Shown here: piece by piece, positions 26,841 through 35,979 of the stretch
Position numbering within the stretch: position 1 is the stretch's first letter
How the letters are laid out: the number at the start of each line of letters is the position of its first letter
Origin: Robiginitomaculum sp.
GTDB lineage: Bacteria; Pseudomonadota; Alphaproteobacteria; Caulobacterales; Maricaulaceae
Assembly: GCA_002733495.1 (NCBI GenBank)
Contig: NVVV01000063.1
Location: forward strand, 62,001 to 126,000
Direction: 5' to 3'
Length of the DNA: 64,000 nucleotides
Notes under the pieces: generated by a model
The model's database searches: none
Told to the model about the DNA's origin: nothing
Seen by the model: the letters and a program-made list of their open reading frames with translations, nothing else
Translations under genes and position numbers: made by a program

Positions 26841-27003
26841 ACCTAGAGTACAAGGCAAGTATAACGCGCACTTCGAAAAACCTTCGGGTGCAAAGATCAC
26901 ATTCGGTGACGATGATCCAATACAATTCCAAAAGCGCGTGAGCAAGTTTTCGCAAGTATGGGGTGTTTCATCTTTAATGTGGATGAAAGAATGGCACGAC
27001 TAA
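26833..27003 (+). CDS. hypothetical protein
   Basis: 56 residues from ATG 26833, which overlaps the previous stop and follows GGAAAGAG. Contains GKYNAHFEKPSGAKITFGDDDP, then a helix. A longer upstream start (26803) would lie inside the membrane-protein gene. Function unknown. Confidence 0.6.
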   Translation: MIEPRVQGKYNAHFEKPSGAKITFGDDDPIQFQKRVSKFSQVWGVSSLMWMKEWHD

Positions 27004-27081
27004 CGGGTATGCGATAATAGCATACGACATTATATCATTTTTCTGCTATAAGTATCTAAATAATGACAATACAAGGAGAAA

Positions 27082-27228
27082 ATGGTGTCAATATTTACGA
27101 AAATTTATAAAGGCTTTGTACGCAAGGCCGCAGAAGATGAAACGGTGCGCATTTTGAAAACGACAGAGTATCGTGGTGAGTCAGAAGACTATGTGCGCAA
27201 TCTAGTAAAATACGGAAAGGCATTTTAA
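27082..27228 (+). CDS. small hypothetical protein
   Basis: 48 residues, ATG after ACAAGGAGAAA. Basic amphipathic N-terminus SIFTKIYKGFVRKAAED, then a helical tail. Ends one base before the next start. Function unknown. Confidence 0.6.
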   Translation: MVSIFTKIYKGFVRKAAEDETVRILKTTEYRGESEDYVRNLVKYGKAF

Positions 27229-27229
27229 C

Positions 27230-27403
27230 ATGAAAACCTTTCTAAATAAACTTGGTCACAAATTTAATTGTTATTTCACTATGAGTCCAGAAGAACGTTT
27301 CTTGGCATCATCTACTGATCTAGCCGATCTAGAGAAGCGCCAAAGAATGTTACAACGAGGTCTAGGTCCAGCAACAGTCGGCCGGGCATATTTGCGCAGC
27401 TAA
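27230..27403 (+). CDS. DUF3563-like small protein
   Basis: 57 residues. The core SPEERFLASSTDLADLEKRQRMLQRG resembles the short DUF3563 family of bacterial and phage proteins (S..E.YLA.S.DLADLERR). Function unknown in that family. It ends the small-gene block and is followed by a terminator. Confidence 0.6.
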   Translation: MKTFLNKLGHKFNCYFTMSPEERFLASSTDLADLEKRQRMLQRGLGPATVGRAYLRS

Positions 27404-27427
27404 AATTTAACATAATGTATACTTCAA

Positions 27428-27451
27428 AGGGTGCCGAAAGGCACCCTTTTT
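27428..27451 (+). terminator. intrinsic terminator
   Basis: Perfect eight-pair stem AGGGTGCC/GGCACCCT closed by GAAA and followed by TTTT. Confidence 0.92.
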
Positions 27452-27478
27452 GCGTTTCAAAGCTTAGATATGTGGTCA

Positions 27479-27486
27479 TATAAATA
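27479..27486 (+). promoter_or_regulatory. late promoter TATAAATA
   Basis: Exact late -10 element 27 bases before ATG 27514, opening the 27.5-29.3 kb late operon. Confidence 0.8.
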
Positions 27487-27513
27487 GTAATAGTAATATT
27501 GAAGGATGGTCAT

Positions 27514-28848
27514 ATGCCTAAGCGCGTTATTCAGAACAATGAAATTGAGGTCGTTGATGATAAAAGTAAAAAGAAAAAGAATCCGCCTAATAAAGGCGTA
27601 AATAACCAGATTGATCTGGAGCCACAGCTAAAAGAGGCTATTCTTACGCCCATGCAAAGGCGTCACCGTGCCATTGTAATGAAGCGCCATATGCCCAAGA
27701 TCATTGCTGCTCGTAAACGCGCAAGAAAACGCGTTGCTGGAGGCGATAAGCTAAGAAAACGTGCGAACAAACATGCCACCAACGCAATGAGAGCTAAAGT
27801 TGCTGGTCAAAAAGGTAAGAACTACAATCAATTATCGCCATCCGAAAAGAGTGCTATTGATAAACGAGTTCAGGCCAAACGTGGTGCATTGAAACGTATT
27901 GCAAAGCGCATGTTGCCTGTTCTTAGACGCAAAGAGGCAAGTAAATTTTCCAAGAAGCATGAGTCATATGATATATCATTTGAAACATTTTTACTTGAAT
28001 CATTTAAGACAACTCCCAAGAAGAGACCCCATGAGTTGTTCACCAAAAAAGGTACAGTGAAAGCGGATAAACGTTTCAAGATCAATCGTAAAGTGCAAAA
28101 AGAAGAGATAGAAGATTTACATGCTGTATATTCTCTGGCACTTAATGAGGACTTGTCAGGTAAAGCTCTGGTAGCTGCACTTAAGCGTATAAAGGCAAAA
28201 CAGATAGACAGCTTCGCAGCGGCGGCCCTAGGCGCCCTCCGTGATGCGGTTACTGGTGACACTAAAGATAGAATGTCTGTGGGCGGCCATGCCTTCAATG
28301 TTGCTAGAAATTTTAAAGGTGTAAATTCGCGCGAACTAGAAAAGAACTATCGCGCAATCTATGAGGAGCACGGTGCTGGCGAAGAAGGCACAGATAAGAT
28401 TATTAAAAAGTATATCAAAGATACCCCAGGCCAAAAAATACTAAAGAAGTTTACCATCGATGAGGAATTTGAGAACCTATTCGAAGATACTGTTACATTA
28501 AAACAAATGAAAGCGTTTGAGAAATTCGTTGATAGACTGTTTAAAAAGTTTGATATTGACTTTGAATTCACTAAACATTTTGCCGACCGTATGAACGATG
28601 ATCGTAATGATCCAGATATAAAAATGCAAGAGCTTGCTGATTTTGTTAAGAAAATACTCAAAGCAAAAGGTGAAAATCTGAAGGCAGTGGCAGGCAATGA
28701 AGCCGTCATGAAAGACCTTCATGCTGATCTGAATATACCAGTTGTTGTAAAGTTTGACAAGAAAAATCAAGAGTTTGATGTTGTCGCTAAGACCATCATG
28801 CGCAAGAAGAATTTCACAACGACAAATAAAGTGATTAAATTCAAATGA
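27514..28848 (+). CDS. large basic protein, probable virion or packaged protein
   Basis: 444 residues from ATG 27514 (SD GAAGGA). Residues 45-150 are strongly basic and helical (LTPMQRRHRAIVMKRHMPKI..., LPVLRRKEASKF). I recognise this block from unnamed proteins of T4-like marine phages. The last 110 residues contain FEFTKHFADRMNDDRNDPDI and a strand-rich end (VVVKFDKKNQEFDVVAKTIM), reminiscent of BECR-fold RNase domains but without proof. Late promoter suggests a late function. Confidence 0.7.
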   Translation: MPKRVIQNNEIEVVDDKSKKKKNPPNKGVNNQIDLEPQLKEAILTPMQRRHRAIVMKRHMPKIIAARKRARKRVAGGDKLRKRANKHATNAMRAKVAGQKGKNYNQLSPSEKSAIDKRVQAKRGALKRIAKRMLPVLRRKEASKFSKKHESYDISFETFLLESFKTTPKKRPHELFTKKGTVKADKRFKINRKVQKEEIEDLHAVYSLALNEDLSGKALVAALKRIKAKQIDSFAAAALGALRDAVTGDTKDRMSVGGHAFNVARNFKGVNSRELEKNYRAIYEEHGAGEEGTDKIIKKYIKDTPGQKILKKFTIDEEFENLFEDTVTLKQMKAFEKFVDRLFKKFDIDFEFTKHFADRMNDDRNDPDIKMQELADFVKKILKAKGENLKAVAGNEAVMKDLHADLNIPVVVKFDKKNQEFDVVAKTIMRKKNFTTTNKVIKFK

Positions 28849-29276
28849 TACCTTTTAAAAAATTTCTGAATGCTGATGAAAAACGGTTTAGTCTAGATAC
28901 TCCTGGACTAAACATACTCCGCAAGGATATGCCACAGGTATCTGATGCAAATATGCCCGAATATTTTGTCTATCTTAAGTCTAAAGGCGCAAAGATAGTA
29001 AATAAGAAAATGTCTGCCAAGACGCTGAAGCACACCCAGAAAAACTTCAATACAGCTGGCGTAAAACGTATGTTGCAAGGATTCAAAAAGGTCGGACTAA
29101 AGAAACCAGTGATCGTTTCTCAGGACAATTTTATTATAGACGGACATCATAGATGGCTGGCCGCGAAACACTTAGATAAGGATGTGAACGCGGTACACAT
29201 CACAAACATGAAAGTTAGGGAACTTTTGAAGATAACAAAAGCTTTTCCTAAAGTTGAATTTAGAACAGGAAAATGA
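28845..29276 (+). CDS. ParB/Srx-fold protein
   Basis: 143 residues, ATGA overlap with the gene before. The motif VIVSQDNFIIDGHHRWLAAKHL (about 95-115) is the GHHR-type nucleotide-binding signature of ParB/sulfiredoxin-like proteins. The N-terminal half (LRKDMPQVSDANMPEYF) is helical. ParB-like phage proteins include nucleases and nucleotide-modifying enzymes. Which applies here is unknown. Confidence 0.72.
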   Translation: MIPFKKFLNADEKRFSLDTPGLNILRKDMPQVSDANMPEYFVYLKSKGAKIVNKKMSAKTLKHTQKNFNTAGVKRMLQGFKKVGLKKPVIVSQDNFIIDGHHRWLAAKHLDKDVNAVHITNMKVRELLKITKAFPKVEFRTGK

Positions 29277-29277
29277 C

Positions 29278-30108
29278 ATGATACATATTACTAAAGAGAT
29301 GGTAGCAGCACTACTACCAAGAAATAAAGAGCCTGAAGTTTGGGCCGAATTGATGAACAGATTGTTTCCTTATTATGGTATAACTACCGAGAATCAGGCC
29401 GCAGCCTTTATTGCCCAAGCATCCCATGAAAGTGTCCAGTTCACAGTATTGGAAGAGAATCTTAACTATTCATCTTCTGGGTTGAATAAGACCTTTTCTA
29501 AGTATTTCAAGAAAGCTGGCCGTGATGCCAAGGATTATGCGCGGAAACCAAGTGATATAGCAAATGTTGTTTATGCAAATCGTATGGGCAACGGCAGCAC
29601 TGCATCTGGCGACGGATATAAGTTTCGTGGACGTGGCATTTTTCAACTAACTGGCCACGACAATTATCAGACATTTTCTAGAAGCGTTGATATGTCTATC
29701 GATGCTACCATAGACTATATTACGGCTCCAGCTGGAGCCATGGAAAGTGCTTTGTGGTACTGGAAAAAGAATGACTTGAATAGATATGTCGACGATTTCA
29801 GAAAATTAACTAAACGTATCAATGGTGGATATAATGGTCTGGCCGACAGGCAAAATAAGTTCACACATGCTCAATCAATCTTCGGTGCACCTACTTTCCA
29901 TGACGCTCCTAAAGCCTCTGGACGCGACTTGGGCATAGGTGATAGAGGAGTAGACGTTGCAGACATGCAAACTGCCCTTGGAATTAAGGCCGACGGTTTG
30001 TTTGGGCCACAGACACATAGAAAAGTGAAACTATTTCAATCAATTAACGGATTGGTGGTTGACGGTGTCGCGGGTGCAATAACATTAGCTAAGATGGGCA
30101 TTAGCTAA
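29278..30108 (+). CDS. endolysin: GH19 chitinase/muramidase-like domain plus peptidoglycan-binding domain
   Basis: 276 residues from ATG 29278 (ACAGGA seven bases upstream, just after the ParB-like stop). Residues 30-190 form a GH19 domain, with the catalytic-type AQASHESVQFTVLEENLNY and the substrate-cleft segment YKFRGRGIFQLTGHDNY. Residues 215-275 form a PG_binding_1 repeat (RGVDVADMQTALGIKADGLFGPQT). No signal peptide, so release depends on a holin; a candidate is at 32911-33408. Confidence 0.88.
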   Translation: MIHITKEMVAALLPRNKEPEVWAELMNRLFPYYGITTENQAAAFIAQASHESVQFTVLEENLNYSSSGLNKTFSKYFKKAGRDAKDYARKPSDIANVVYANRMGNGSTASGDGYKFRGRGIFQLTGHDNYQTFSRSVDMSIDATIDYITAPAGAMESALWYWKKNDLNRYVDDFRKLTKRINGGYNGLADRQNKFTHAQSIFGAPTFHDAPKASGRDLGIGDRGVDVADMQTALGIKADGLFGPQTHRKVKLFQSINGLVVDGVAGAITLAKMGIS

Positions 30109-30115
30109 ATAGTCT

Positions 30116-30123
30116 TATAAATG
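30116..30123 (+). promoter_or_regulatory. late promoter, TATAAATG variant
   Basis: One-base variant of the late element, 11 bases before the ATG at 30135. Confidence 0.5.
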
Positions 30124-30134
30124 AGGAGATAACA

Positions 30135-31391
30135 ATGAACCTATTAGAAACTATCAACAGTGTGGGTAGAGGCGAAGTTTTAGTCGAAGTGAAAGTCGGC
30201 AAAAGTATGACAGTAAACAATCCAAAGGATGACCGTCATGGCCAATCTGGAAAAATTGTCAAGATTGCAAATTCGGCATATCTTTTACAATTCAAGGACG
30301 GCAAACGTGGATCATTTAATGCCGACGAGCTTGATGAGGGTGTTGTTATTCCAGAATCTAGAGACACGACTGATCAGTCCAATGCTGAAGCCATTAAGAT
30401 AATTTCGCAACTTATAGCTATGAGTCCTGGACCAGTTGGAGATTTCATAAAAAGTAACGGCATTAATCCATTAGCCCTAGTGACAGCAATAAAAGGTAGA
30501 AAAAGCGTAAAGGCTAAAGATTTTAGTAATCTTGTTCAATCGTCCCTGTTTGGAGATAAAACGGATGCAAAACTTTTAAAATCTATAAAAGATGCCACAA
30601 GCAAAATATTTAACGTTAAAGAAGAAGTTGAAATCGTAGACGAGGCCAAGAAAGCTGACGTAACAGATAAAGAGGACGATGGCGAAGGCCTTGATCCAGT
30701 AGCCTCAGGTGACAGTGACATCGATAATGATGGCGACTCCGATGAGTCTGATAACTTCCTGAAGAAGCGCCGTTCCGCGATCAGTAAAGCTGTGGAGAAA
30801 GATCGTCCAGAAGCAGAGAAGATCAACAAGAAAAAAGACGAAGAAGACGACGACGAAGTGGTAAAAGAGGAAGTTGAACAGGTTGATGAGCGTAATGATT
30901 TGAACAAAGCCAAGAAAGATGCAGTCATTAAACGTCTAGGCAAGGATGGCGAGGTTCGAGGACCAACACGTAAGGGGCTTGATACTGTATCAAGAAATGC
31001 TAGCGATAAGAAAAAACTTAGAATAGGCGATAGAAATAGTGCTGATATTTATTCTAAACAAAGGGCAAAAGATAACAGCGTCATAGTCGCAAAAGGTAGA
31101 CAACAAAATAGATTTGATCAGTCTAACAAAAAGCCTGGTAAATCATTTGCGGATATTCGCGCCCGTGCGAATAAAAAGGTTCGCAATGAAGAAGTGATTA
31201 ACGAGCGTAGGCCAATTATCAAATCTGAAGACCCACTTAAGGCCCGCAGACGCCAAGACAAAATCAACGTGCCCGATCCAAAAGAGAAAGCACAGCGCAG
31301 AGAAAAACGCTCGGCCATGACAGCTAATACTTCTACTGGAAGATCATTAGCTGATATACGTAATCGCGCAGACAAATTTAGTAGAAAATAA
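30135..31391 (+). CDS. charged virion-type protein
   Basis: 418 residues. N-terminal 70 residues resemble a small beta domain (GQSGKIVKIANSAYLLQFKDGKRG). Then comes a helical region, an acidic tract with DSDIDNDGDSDESDNFLKKRR, and a basic, low-complexity C-terminus with two copies of a SFADIRARA/SLADIRNRA motif. The DxDNDGDxD loop could bind calcium. Late promoter and neighbours suggest a head-associated or packaged protein. Confidence 0.6.
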   Translation: MNLLETINSVGRGEVLVEVKVGKSMTVNNPKDDRHGQSGKIVKIANSAYLLQFKDGKRGSFNADELDEGVVIPESRDTTDQSNAEAIKIISQLIAMSPGPVGDFIKSNGINPLALVTAIKGRKSVKAKDFSNLVQSSLFGDKTDAKLLKSIKDATSKIFNVKEEVEIVDEAKKADVTDKEDDGEGLDPVASGDSDIDNDGDSDESDNFLKKRRSAISKAVEKDRPEAEKINKKKDEEDDDEVVKEEVEQVDERNDLNKAKKDAVIKRLGKDGEVRGPTRKGLDTVSRNASDKKKLRIGDRNSADIYSKQRAKDNSVIVAKGRQQNRFDQSNKKPGKSFADIRARANKKVRNEEVINERRPIIKSEDPLKARRRQDKINVPDPKEKAQRREKRSAMTANTSTGRSLADIRNRADKFSRK

Positions 31392-31402
31392 GGAGAATTA
31401 AA

Positions 31403-31978
31403 ATGAGCCTATGGGGAAAAACGGACGCAATAGCGGATGTACCAAAATCAGAAACACCTATCGTGGAGAACACACGAACAATTGATGCATCAAATGTGAG
31501 TGTCGTGGTTCTTGCTACGGATAAAATCGTAGAAGTAGCTCACGGATTTGTCACAGGTGATATTGTGTTATATTCAACAGGCGGTGGAACAGCAATTACT
31601 CCTCTCGTGAATGGTAACTATTATTACGTTATTGCACTTAATGCGGACGAATTTCAATTGGCTGCAACGGATGCACTAGCAACGGCAGGCACACAAATTG
31701 TGCTTACAGTTGTAGGCGTCGGTGCTGCACATGTTTTTGAAAAGTCTACATACAACATGTTCTTTATAGATACAACAGAGGCGGCAGTAGCAAGTAACAA
31801 CGCTAAAGGTATTAAAACGCCTGGTTGGAACAAGTACACAACCTATGTGGATTCGAACGGTAACACGCGTCATCGAGTGGAATCTATGGTAGCGATGAAG
31901 GTCACAGCGGCCAGTGCAGGTGACCTTGGCGTCACAGGTGTCACAGCCATAGAAGATGAGACAGTAGCAGATTCCTAA
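31403..31978 (+). CDS. virion structural protein
   Basis: 191 residues beginning MSLWGKTDAIADVPK. The middle is a beta-rich domain (HGFVTGDIVLYSTGGGTAI, NGNYYYVIALNADEFQLA) seen in phage appendage proteins. The end (NAKGIKTPGWNKYTTYVDSNGNTRHRVESMVAM) matches a conserved small structural protein of T4-like cyanophages in my recollection. Precise virion site unknown. Confidence 0.72.
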   Translation: MSLWGKTDAIADVPKSETPIVENTRTIDASNVSVVVLATDKIVEVAHGFVTGDIVLYSTGGGTAITPLVNGNYYYVIALNADEFQLAATDALATAGTQIVLTVVGVGAAHVFEKSTYNMFFIDTTEAAVASNNAKGIKTPGWNKYTTYVDSNGNTRHRVESMVAMKVTAASAGDLGVTGVTAIEDETVADS

Positions 31979-31984
31979 TTAGTT

Positions 31985-32008
31985 CGGGGCGAAAGCCCCG
32001 TTCTTTTC
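31985..32008 (+). terminator. intrinsic terminator
   Basis: CGGGGC-GAAA-GCCCCG stem followed by TTCTTTTC, six bases after the structural gene stop. Confidence 0.88.
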
Positions 32009-32026
32009 ATTTACAGTGAGTATATA

Positions 32027-32401
32027 ATGATCCTAAGTGAAGATACCTTCATGTTATTTGCAGCACACCATTACGATATGGACCGTGCAATTTCAACAGA
32101 AGAGTTTCAGGAGGACGCAAAGAGATTTCAATATCTAAAGCGTCTCTTTAGACGGTATGACAATGGAAAAGAATTAAAGCTAAGGCTTGTCTTAAATCAT
32201 ATTATCATTATATATAATTGTTTCGGTCCTGTTGCGACCGAAATGTTATTCATGAAGTTAGAAGGCTATCATAAATACTTGAAGCCGTTTGTGGTATATT
32301 TAAGTTATATGCCAGAGACAATAAAATATGATGATGTGATTGTTAGAAATAGTGATGTGTCTATGGATGAAAATATAATAACTGAATTAAGGAAAATCTG
32401 A
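32027..32401 (+). CDS. conserved hypothetical protein
   Basis: 124 residues, mostly helical, with RFQYLKRLFRRYDNGKELKLRLVLNH and a hydrophobic helix IIIIYNCFGPVATEMLF. This pattern recurs in T4-like phages next to structural genes without assigned function. Overlaps the next start (TGATG). Confidence 0.7.
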   Translation: MILSEDTFMLFAAHHYDMDRAISTEEFQEDAKRFQYLKRLFRRYDNGKELKLRLVLNHIIIIYNCFGPVATEMLFMKLEGYHKYLKPFVVYLSYMPETIKYDDVIVRNSDVSMDENIITELRKI

Positions 32402-32907
32402 TGGACCTGTTTTTAGTGTTCTCTTTTATTAAACGACTTGTCTTACCGTTTATCGAATGGGAAGCATTTAAGCTTGGGATAATAGATAAAGACGGCAAGA
32501 TTCTAAAATCACGCAAACAGTTAAGAACACAGAAAGAACGTGCGGCATTTGGAACATTTGATCTTATGATTCTTAAGTTGAAGACGTTATTAGGTAAATT
32601 CCCAGGTGGCAGAACGCGTATTGCAAACTATGCGGCAGCTCTATGGCTAATCAAAGAGCAAAAGATCATAGAGGATCATGGCGAAGAGTTGACAGAGGAT
32701 TATATTATAGAAGGTGTTAAGGGATATCTGAATATTTTAAACGAAAACACTGATCTTAAGTTTGAAATAATGCTACATGAAGAAGGTAGTGCAACATCTG
32801 TCGGTGGTGGACAGTTCGCGGGTCTAGAACCAGATGATCCTCCTGTTAATAAACGTGTAATGAAAAAGTTTAAAAAGAAGAATAAAACCACACAAAAGGA
32901 AATATAA
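32401..32907 (+). CDS. conserved hypothetical protein, probably virion-associated
   Basis: 168 residues. FIKRLVLPFIEWEAFKLGIIDKDGKIL at the N-terminus and RIANYAAALWLIKEQ in the middle form a conserved block shared by many marine T4-like phages. The C-terminus is basic (KKFKKKNKTTQKE). No function known to me. Confidence 0.72.
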   Translation: MDLFLVFSFIKRLVLPFIEWEAFKLGIIDKDGKILKSRKQLRTQKERAAFGTFDLMILKLKTLLGKFPGGRTRIANYAAALWLIKEQKIIEDHGEELTEDYIIEGVKGYLNILNENTDLKFEIMLHEEGSATSVGGGQFAGLEPDDPPVNKRVMKKFKKKNKTTQKEI

Positions 32908-32910
32908 GAT

Positions 32911-33408
32911 ATGTTTACTGCAGGTTTATTAGGCACATTAATTGGAGGCATAACGTCGATGCTTCCTGGTGTTTTGAATTTCTTCCTGCGCAAGGAGGAG
33001 CTAAAAAATGCTGCCACAATGGCTGAAATTGATATTAAGGTCATGGAACTCCGCGCGAAACAAGAGATGGACATTATTGATGTTAGAGCGGATGCTGCCG
33101 AGGGAGACTCTCTTCGACGCCATGATAGTAATCTGGACGGTAAAGGCTTCATTGGAGCACTTCGCGCCTCAGTTAGACCTATCATCACTTATCTATTCTT
33201 TTTTCTTTTTGTAGCAGTCAAACTGATAGCAGTTTGGGCATTCGTTAACACATCAGGTAACGGAGACTGGTTGGCAGACTCTATTGCTTGGACAGACATC
33301 TATCCTATAATATGGGATGTAAACACACATGGCATCTTTGGTGCTATAATGGGGTTCTGGTTCGGCTCAAGAACTATAGAAAAGTTAAAAGGATATTATA
33401 AATCATGA
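32911..33408 (+). CDS. holin-like membrane protein (3TM type)
   Basis: 165 residues. Hydrophobic glycine-rich N-terminus (GLLGTLIGGITSMLPGVL), charged helix (25-75), then ALRASVRPIITYLFFFLFVAVKLIAVWAF and a last segment GIFGAIMGFWFGSRTI. The RP(I/V)ITY start of the central membrane helix is the mark of the 3TM holin family known from gene-transfer agents. Probably times lysis with the GH19 endolysin. Confidence 0.7.
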   Translation: MFTAGLLGTLIGGITSMLPGVLNFFLRKEELKNAATMAEIDIKVMELRAKQEMDIIDVRADAAEGDSLRRHDSNLDGKGFIGALRASVRPIITYLFFFLFVAVKLIAVWAFVNTSGNGDWLADSIAWTDIYPIIWDVNTHGIFGAIMGFWFGSRTIEKLKGYYKS

Positions 33409-33878
33409 CCGAAAATCCATCAAGTGGATCACTTGGCACAGACGTGGCAGTTTTGCGTACCCAAGTAGGACAAATCAAAACTTTGCTGACAAGTGTTGAC
33501 GGTGCTATATTGAAAATGACTGAAATTAGTAATCAAACATCTAAGATTATAGCGGTGCACGAAAACAAACTAACAAATCATGGCGAAACAATCATGGACC
33601 TACAATCAAACTTCAGAAGTCTTGATAAAGCTGCCGAAGACAAGATAAGTTCCCTACATAAAAGGATCGCCGATATGAAAGAGGAAAATCATAAAGAGCG
33701 TGACATATATCATAGAGAGTTGATGCAAGCCATTGACGCCATGGGCAATAGAATTTCAAAAGATAAGATCGCAACAGATAGACGTTTATCAGTTCTTGAA
33801 AAATGGCGATGGTACTTGATGGGTATCGGCGCGGCAGTATTATTTTTAATCATAAATTTTAGTAAATTTCTACTTTAA
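33405..33878 (+). CDS. coiled-coil protein with C-terminal membrane anchor, likely lysis accessory
   Basis: 157 residues. Residues 15-125 form a near-continuous coiled coil with regularly spaced I/L (VLRTQVGQIKTLL, SSLHKRIADMKEEN). A single membrane helix WYLMGIGAAVLFLIINFSKFL ends the protein. Four-base overlap with the holin-like gene suggests a joint lysis role such as an inner-membrane spanin or holin regulator. No outer-membrane partner seen. Confidence 0.6.
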   Translation: MTENPSSGSLGTDVAVLRTQVGQIKTLLTSVDGAILKMTEISNQTSKIIAVHENKLTNHGETIMDLQSNFRSLDKAAEDKISSLHKRIADMKEENHKERDIYHRELMQAIDAMGNRISKDKIATDRRLSVLEKWRWYLMGIGAAVLFLIINFSKFLL

Positions 33879-33881
33879 TGA

Positions 33882-33909
33882 TTGACAGTTTAGTCTCCAA
33901 GTGTATAAT
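33882..33909 (+). promoter_or_regulatory. consensus sigma-70 promoter before primase
   Basis: TTGACA 33882-33887, 16-base spacer, TATAAT 33904-33909. Both boxes are perfect consensus. It separates the late lysis genes from the early primase/nucleotide operon. Confidence 0.88.
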
Positions 33910-33947
33910 AGGTTATAACGCTTTTTCATATACATTATGGAGACTAA

Positions 33948-34988
33948 ATGAATCATGTAGACTTAAAGTTCTGTGGTATACTTTCTACCCGCATAGACAG
34001 ATTTGAGATTAAAGAACAATCTCCCTATAGAGCTAACATGCGTTGCCCCATATGTGGTGACTCCCAGAAGTCTACGGTAAAATGTCGTGGATGGATTCTA
34101 GACAGAAAGAATTCTGGCTGGTATTATTGTCATAATTGTGGCGCGTCAATGCCACTTGGTAAATTTATCAGAGAAATATCTCCTGCTTTAGCAGATGAGT
34201 ATATAATTGATATCGCACTTGAGCGAAAATCATTCCGAAAACAGATAAAGTTATTGAAACCTGAGACGGCTCTAGATACACTGGTACGTAAAAAGCCCAA
34301 GTTCATGAAGAAAGAAGGTCCTCTATCTAGGATCAAGAAAATTTCTACATTGAAAGAGACGCATCCAGCAAAGCAGTATGTGGTCAATCGGCAGATACCA
34401 ACCGACAAACATTTTCTATTGTATTATGCGCCCAAGTTTAACTCATGGGTCAATAGCATTTTGCCAGACAAACTCAATTCGAATTTCGATGAGCCAAGAC
34501 TGATCACACCCTTTATTGATAGCAATGGCGAGATGTTTGGATTTGCTGGTAGATCATTTGATCCCAAGGCTATGCTAAGATATATCACCATCATGATTGA
34601 GGACGATATGCCCAAGATTTTCGGGCTGAATACAATCGATTTTGCAAAGCCATATTTCGTAGTTGAAGGTCAGATCGATAGCCTATTCTTATCTAATGCT
34701 CTCGCTATGGCAGGCGCAGAAGGTAACACCACAGCATTACAGAATGTCGAGAACGCCACGTTTGTGTTTGATAATGAGAACAGAAACAAAGAGATCATTC
34801 AGCGCATGGAAAAGGTTATAAACAGAGGCAATAAGATTGTCATATGGCCACAGAAATTGCTTGACAATGATATCAATAACATGATAGTATCAGGTATAAG
34901 CTCAAAAGAAGTCGAGACGTTATTGGAAGACAATACGTACTCTGGACTTGATGCTAAATTAGCCCTATCATTATGGAAGAGATGTTGA
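33948..34988 (+). CDS. 61: DNA primase gp61
   Basis: Synthesises RNA primers with gp41. Zinc-ribbon CPICGD...CHNCG (about 28-66), TOPRIM-like segment YFVVEGQIDSLFLSNALAMAG (about 238-258) with the catalytic-type glutamate, and VFDNENRNKE supplying acidic residues. 346 residues against 342 in T4. Ends four bases into the next start. Confidence 0.92.
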   Translation: MNHVDLKFCGILSTRIDRFEIKEQSPYRANMRCPICGDSQKSTVKCRGWILDRKNSGWYYCHNCGASMPLGKFIREISPALADEYIIDIALERKSFRKQIKLLKPETALDTLVRKKPKFMKKEGPLSRIKKISTLKETHPAKQYVVNRQIPTDKHFLLYYAPKFNSWVNSILPDKLNSNFDEPRLITPFIDSNGEMFGFAGRSFDPKAMLRYITIMIEDDMPKIFGLNTIDFAKPYFVVEGQIDSLFLSNALAMAGAEGNTTALQNVENATFVFDNENRNKEIIQRMEKVINRGNKIVIWPQKLLDNDINNMIVSGISSKEVETLLEDNTYSGLDAKLALSLWKRC

Positions 34989-35305
34989 TGAATGTGAAAT
35001 GGAAAATGGGTATCAGTCAGTGTCCAGTTTGGAAACCAAGTGATCTACCTGAAATCTTAAAGCCCTTTTACGTATTGGTCCCGCCTGATGGAGTGATCAA
35101 TGGCTCACCATCGCATCATTTGATGGGCTATTACTATCCCAGTAAAGAAGTTCTAGATAGTATATCCGAGACCTTCAACACATATATGCATCTTCGTATG
35201 CCCTTTGGTCAAAAGAGTTATGTGTGGTCCTCTTATGGCGATGAACGTGATCCAGTAAGGTGCCACGCATATGATGCTATAGACCACTTCCATTGTGACC
35301 TATGA
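34988..35305 (+). CDS. hypothetical protein
   Basis: 105 residues from ATG 34988, placed by GGAAGAG. In-frame ATGs at 34973 and 34982 lie inside the primase gene. Compact, rich in aromatic residues and proline (KPFYVLVPPDGVINGSPSHHLMGYYYPS). Function unknown. Overlaps the methyltransferase start. Confidence 0.6.
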   Translation: MNVKWKMGISQCPVWKPSDLPEILKPFYVLVPPDGVINGSPSHHLMGYYYPSKEVLDSISETFNTYMHLRMPFGQKSYVWSSYGDERDPVRCHAYDAIDHFHCDL

Positions 35306-35979
35306 TATTACACACTAATTATCTTACCGCTATAACCATGATGAACGATAAATCAGTAGACTTGGTTATGACTGATCCACCATATAAAGTGATATCTGGC
35401 GGCAACAAATCACCGGGGAGACCTGTAGGCATTCTGTCTGAGAATGACGGCAAGATATTTGAGCATAACGATGTGGATATGGAAGTAGCATTCAAAGAAA
35501 TGTATCGCGTCCTTAAAGACGATGCTCATATCTATATCATGACCAACTTCCTCAATATGCGGAAGTTCTGTGATCTCATGGAGAAAGCTGGCTTCAAGAT
35601 ACACAATCTTCTCGTTTGGGAAAAGAATAACTGTACGCCTAACAGATGGTACATGAAAAATTGTGAATACACCATCTTCGCCCGAAAGGGTAAAGCAAAG
35701 ACAATCAATTTGCCTGGGTCCAAGACTGTTCACCAATTCGACAATATTATTGGAAACAAAAATCATCCAACTGAAAAGCCAGTAGAGTTGATCAAGTTCT
35801 ATATTGAGAATTCCACAAATGAAGGTGACATAGTTCTTGATCCATTTATGGGTGGAGGATCATGCGCGGTCGCGTGTAGAGATACAAAAAGAGAATTCAT
35901 TGGCTTTGAAATTGATCCAAAACATTTCAACACGACCAAAGAACGATTAGAAATGAAAACATTGGAGAATTTATTATGA
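35302..35979 (+). CDS. DNA methyltransferase, DPPY type
   Basis: 225 residues. Catalytic motif IV TDPPYK near residue 25 comes before the SAM-binding motif I LDPFMGGGSCAVACRD (about 175), the beta-class order. HPTEKPVELIKFYIENST is the usual lead-in. DPPY points to adenine-N6 methylation, with N4-cytosine possible. Likely protects phage DNA from host restriction. Free-standing, with no endonuclease partner nearby. Confidence 0.88.
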   Translation: MILHTNYLTAITMMNDKSVDLVMTDPPYKVISGGNKSPGRPVGILSENDGKIFEHNDVDMEVAFKEMYRVLKDDAHIYIMTNFLNMRKFCDLMEKAGFKIHNLLVWEKNNCTPNRWYMKNCEYTIFARKGKAKTINLPGSKTVHQFDNIIGNKNHPTEKPVELIKFYIENSTNEGDIVLDPFMGGGSCAVACRDTKREFIGFEIDPKHFNTTKERLEMKTLENLL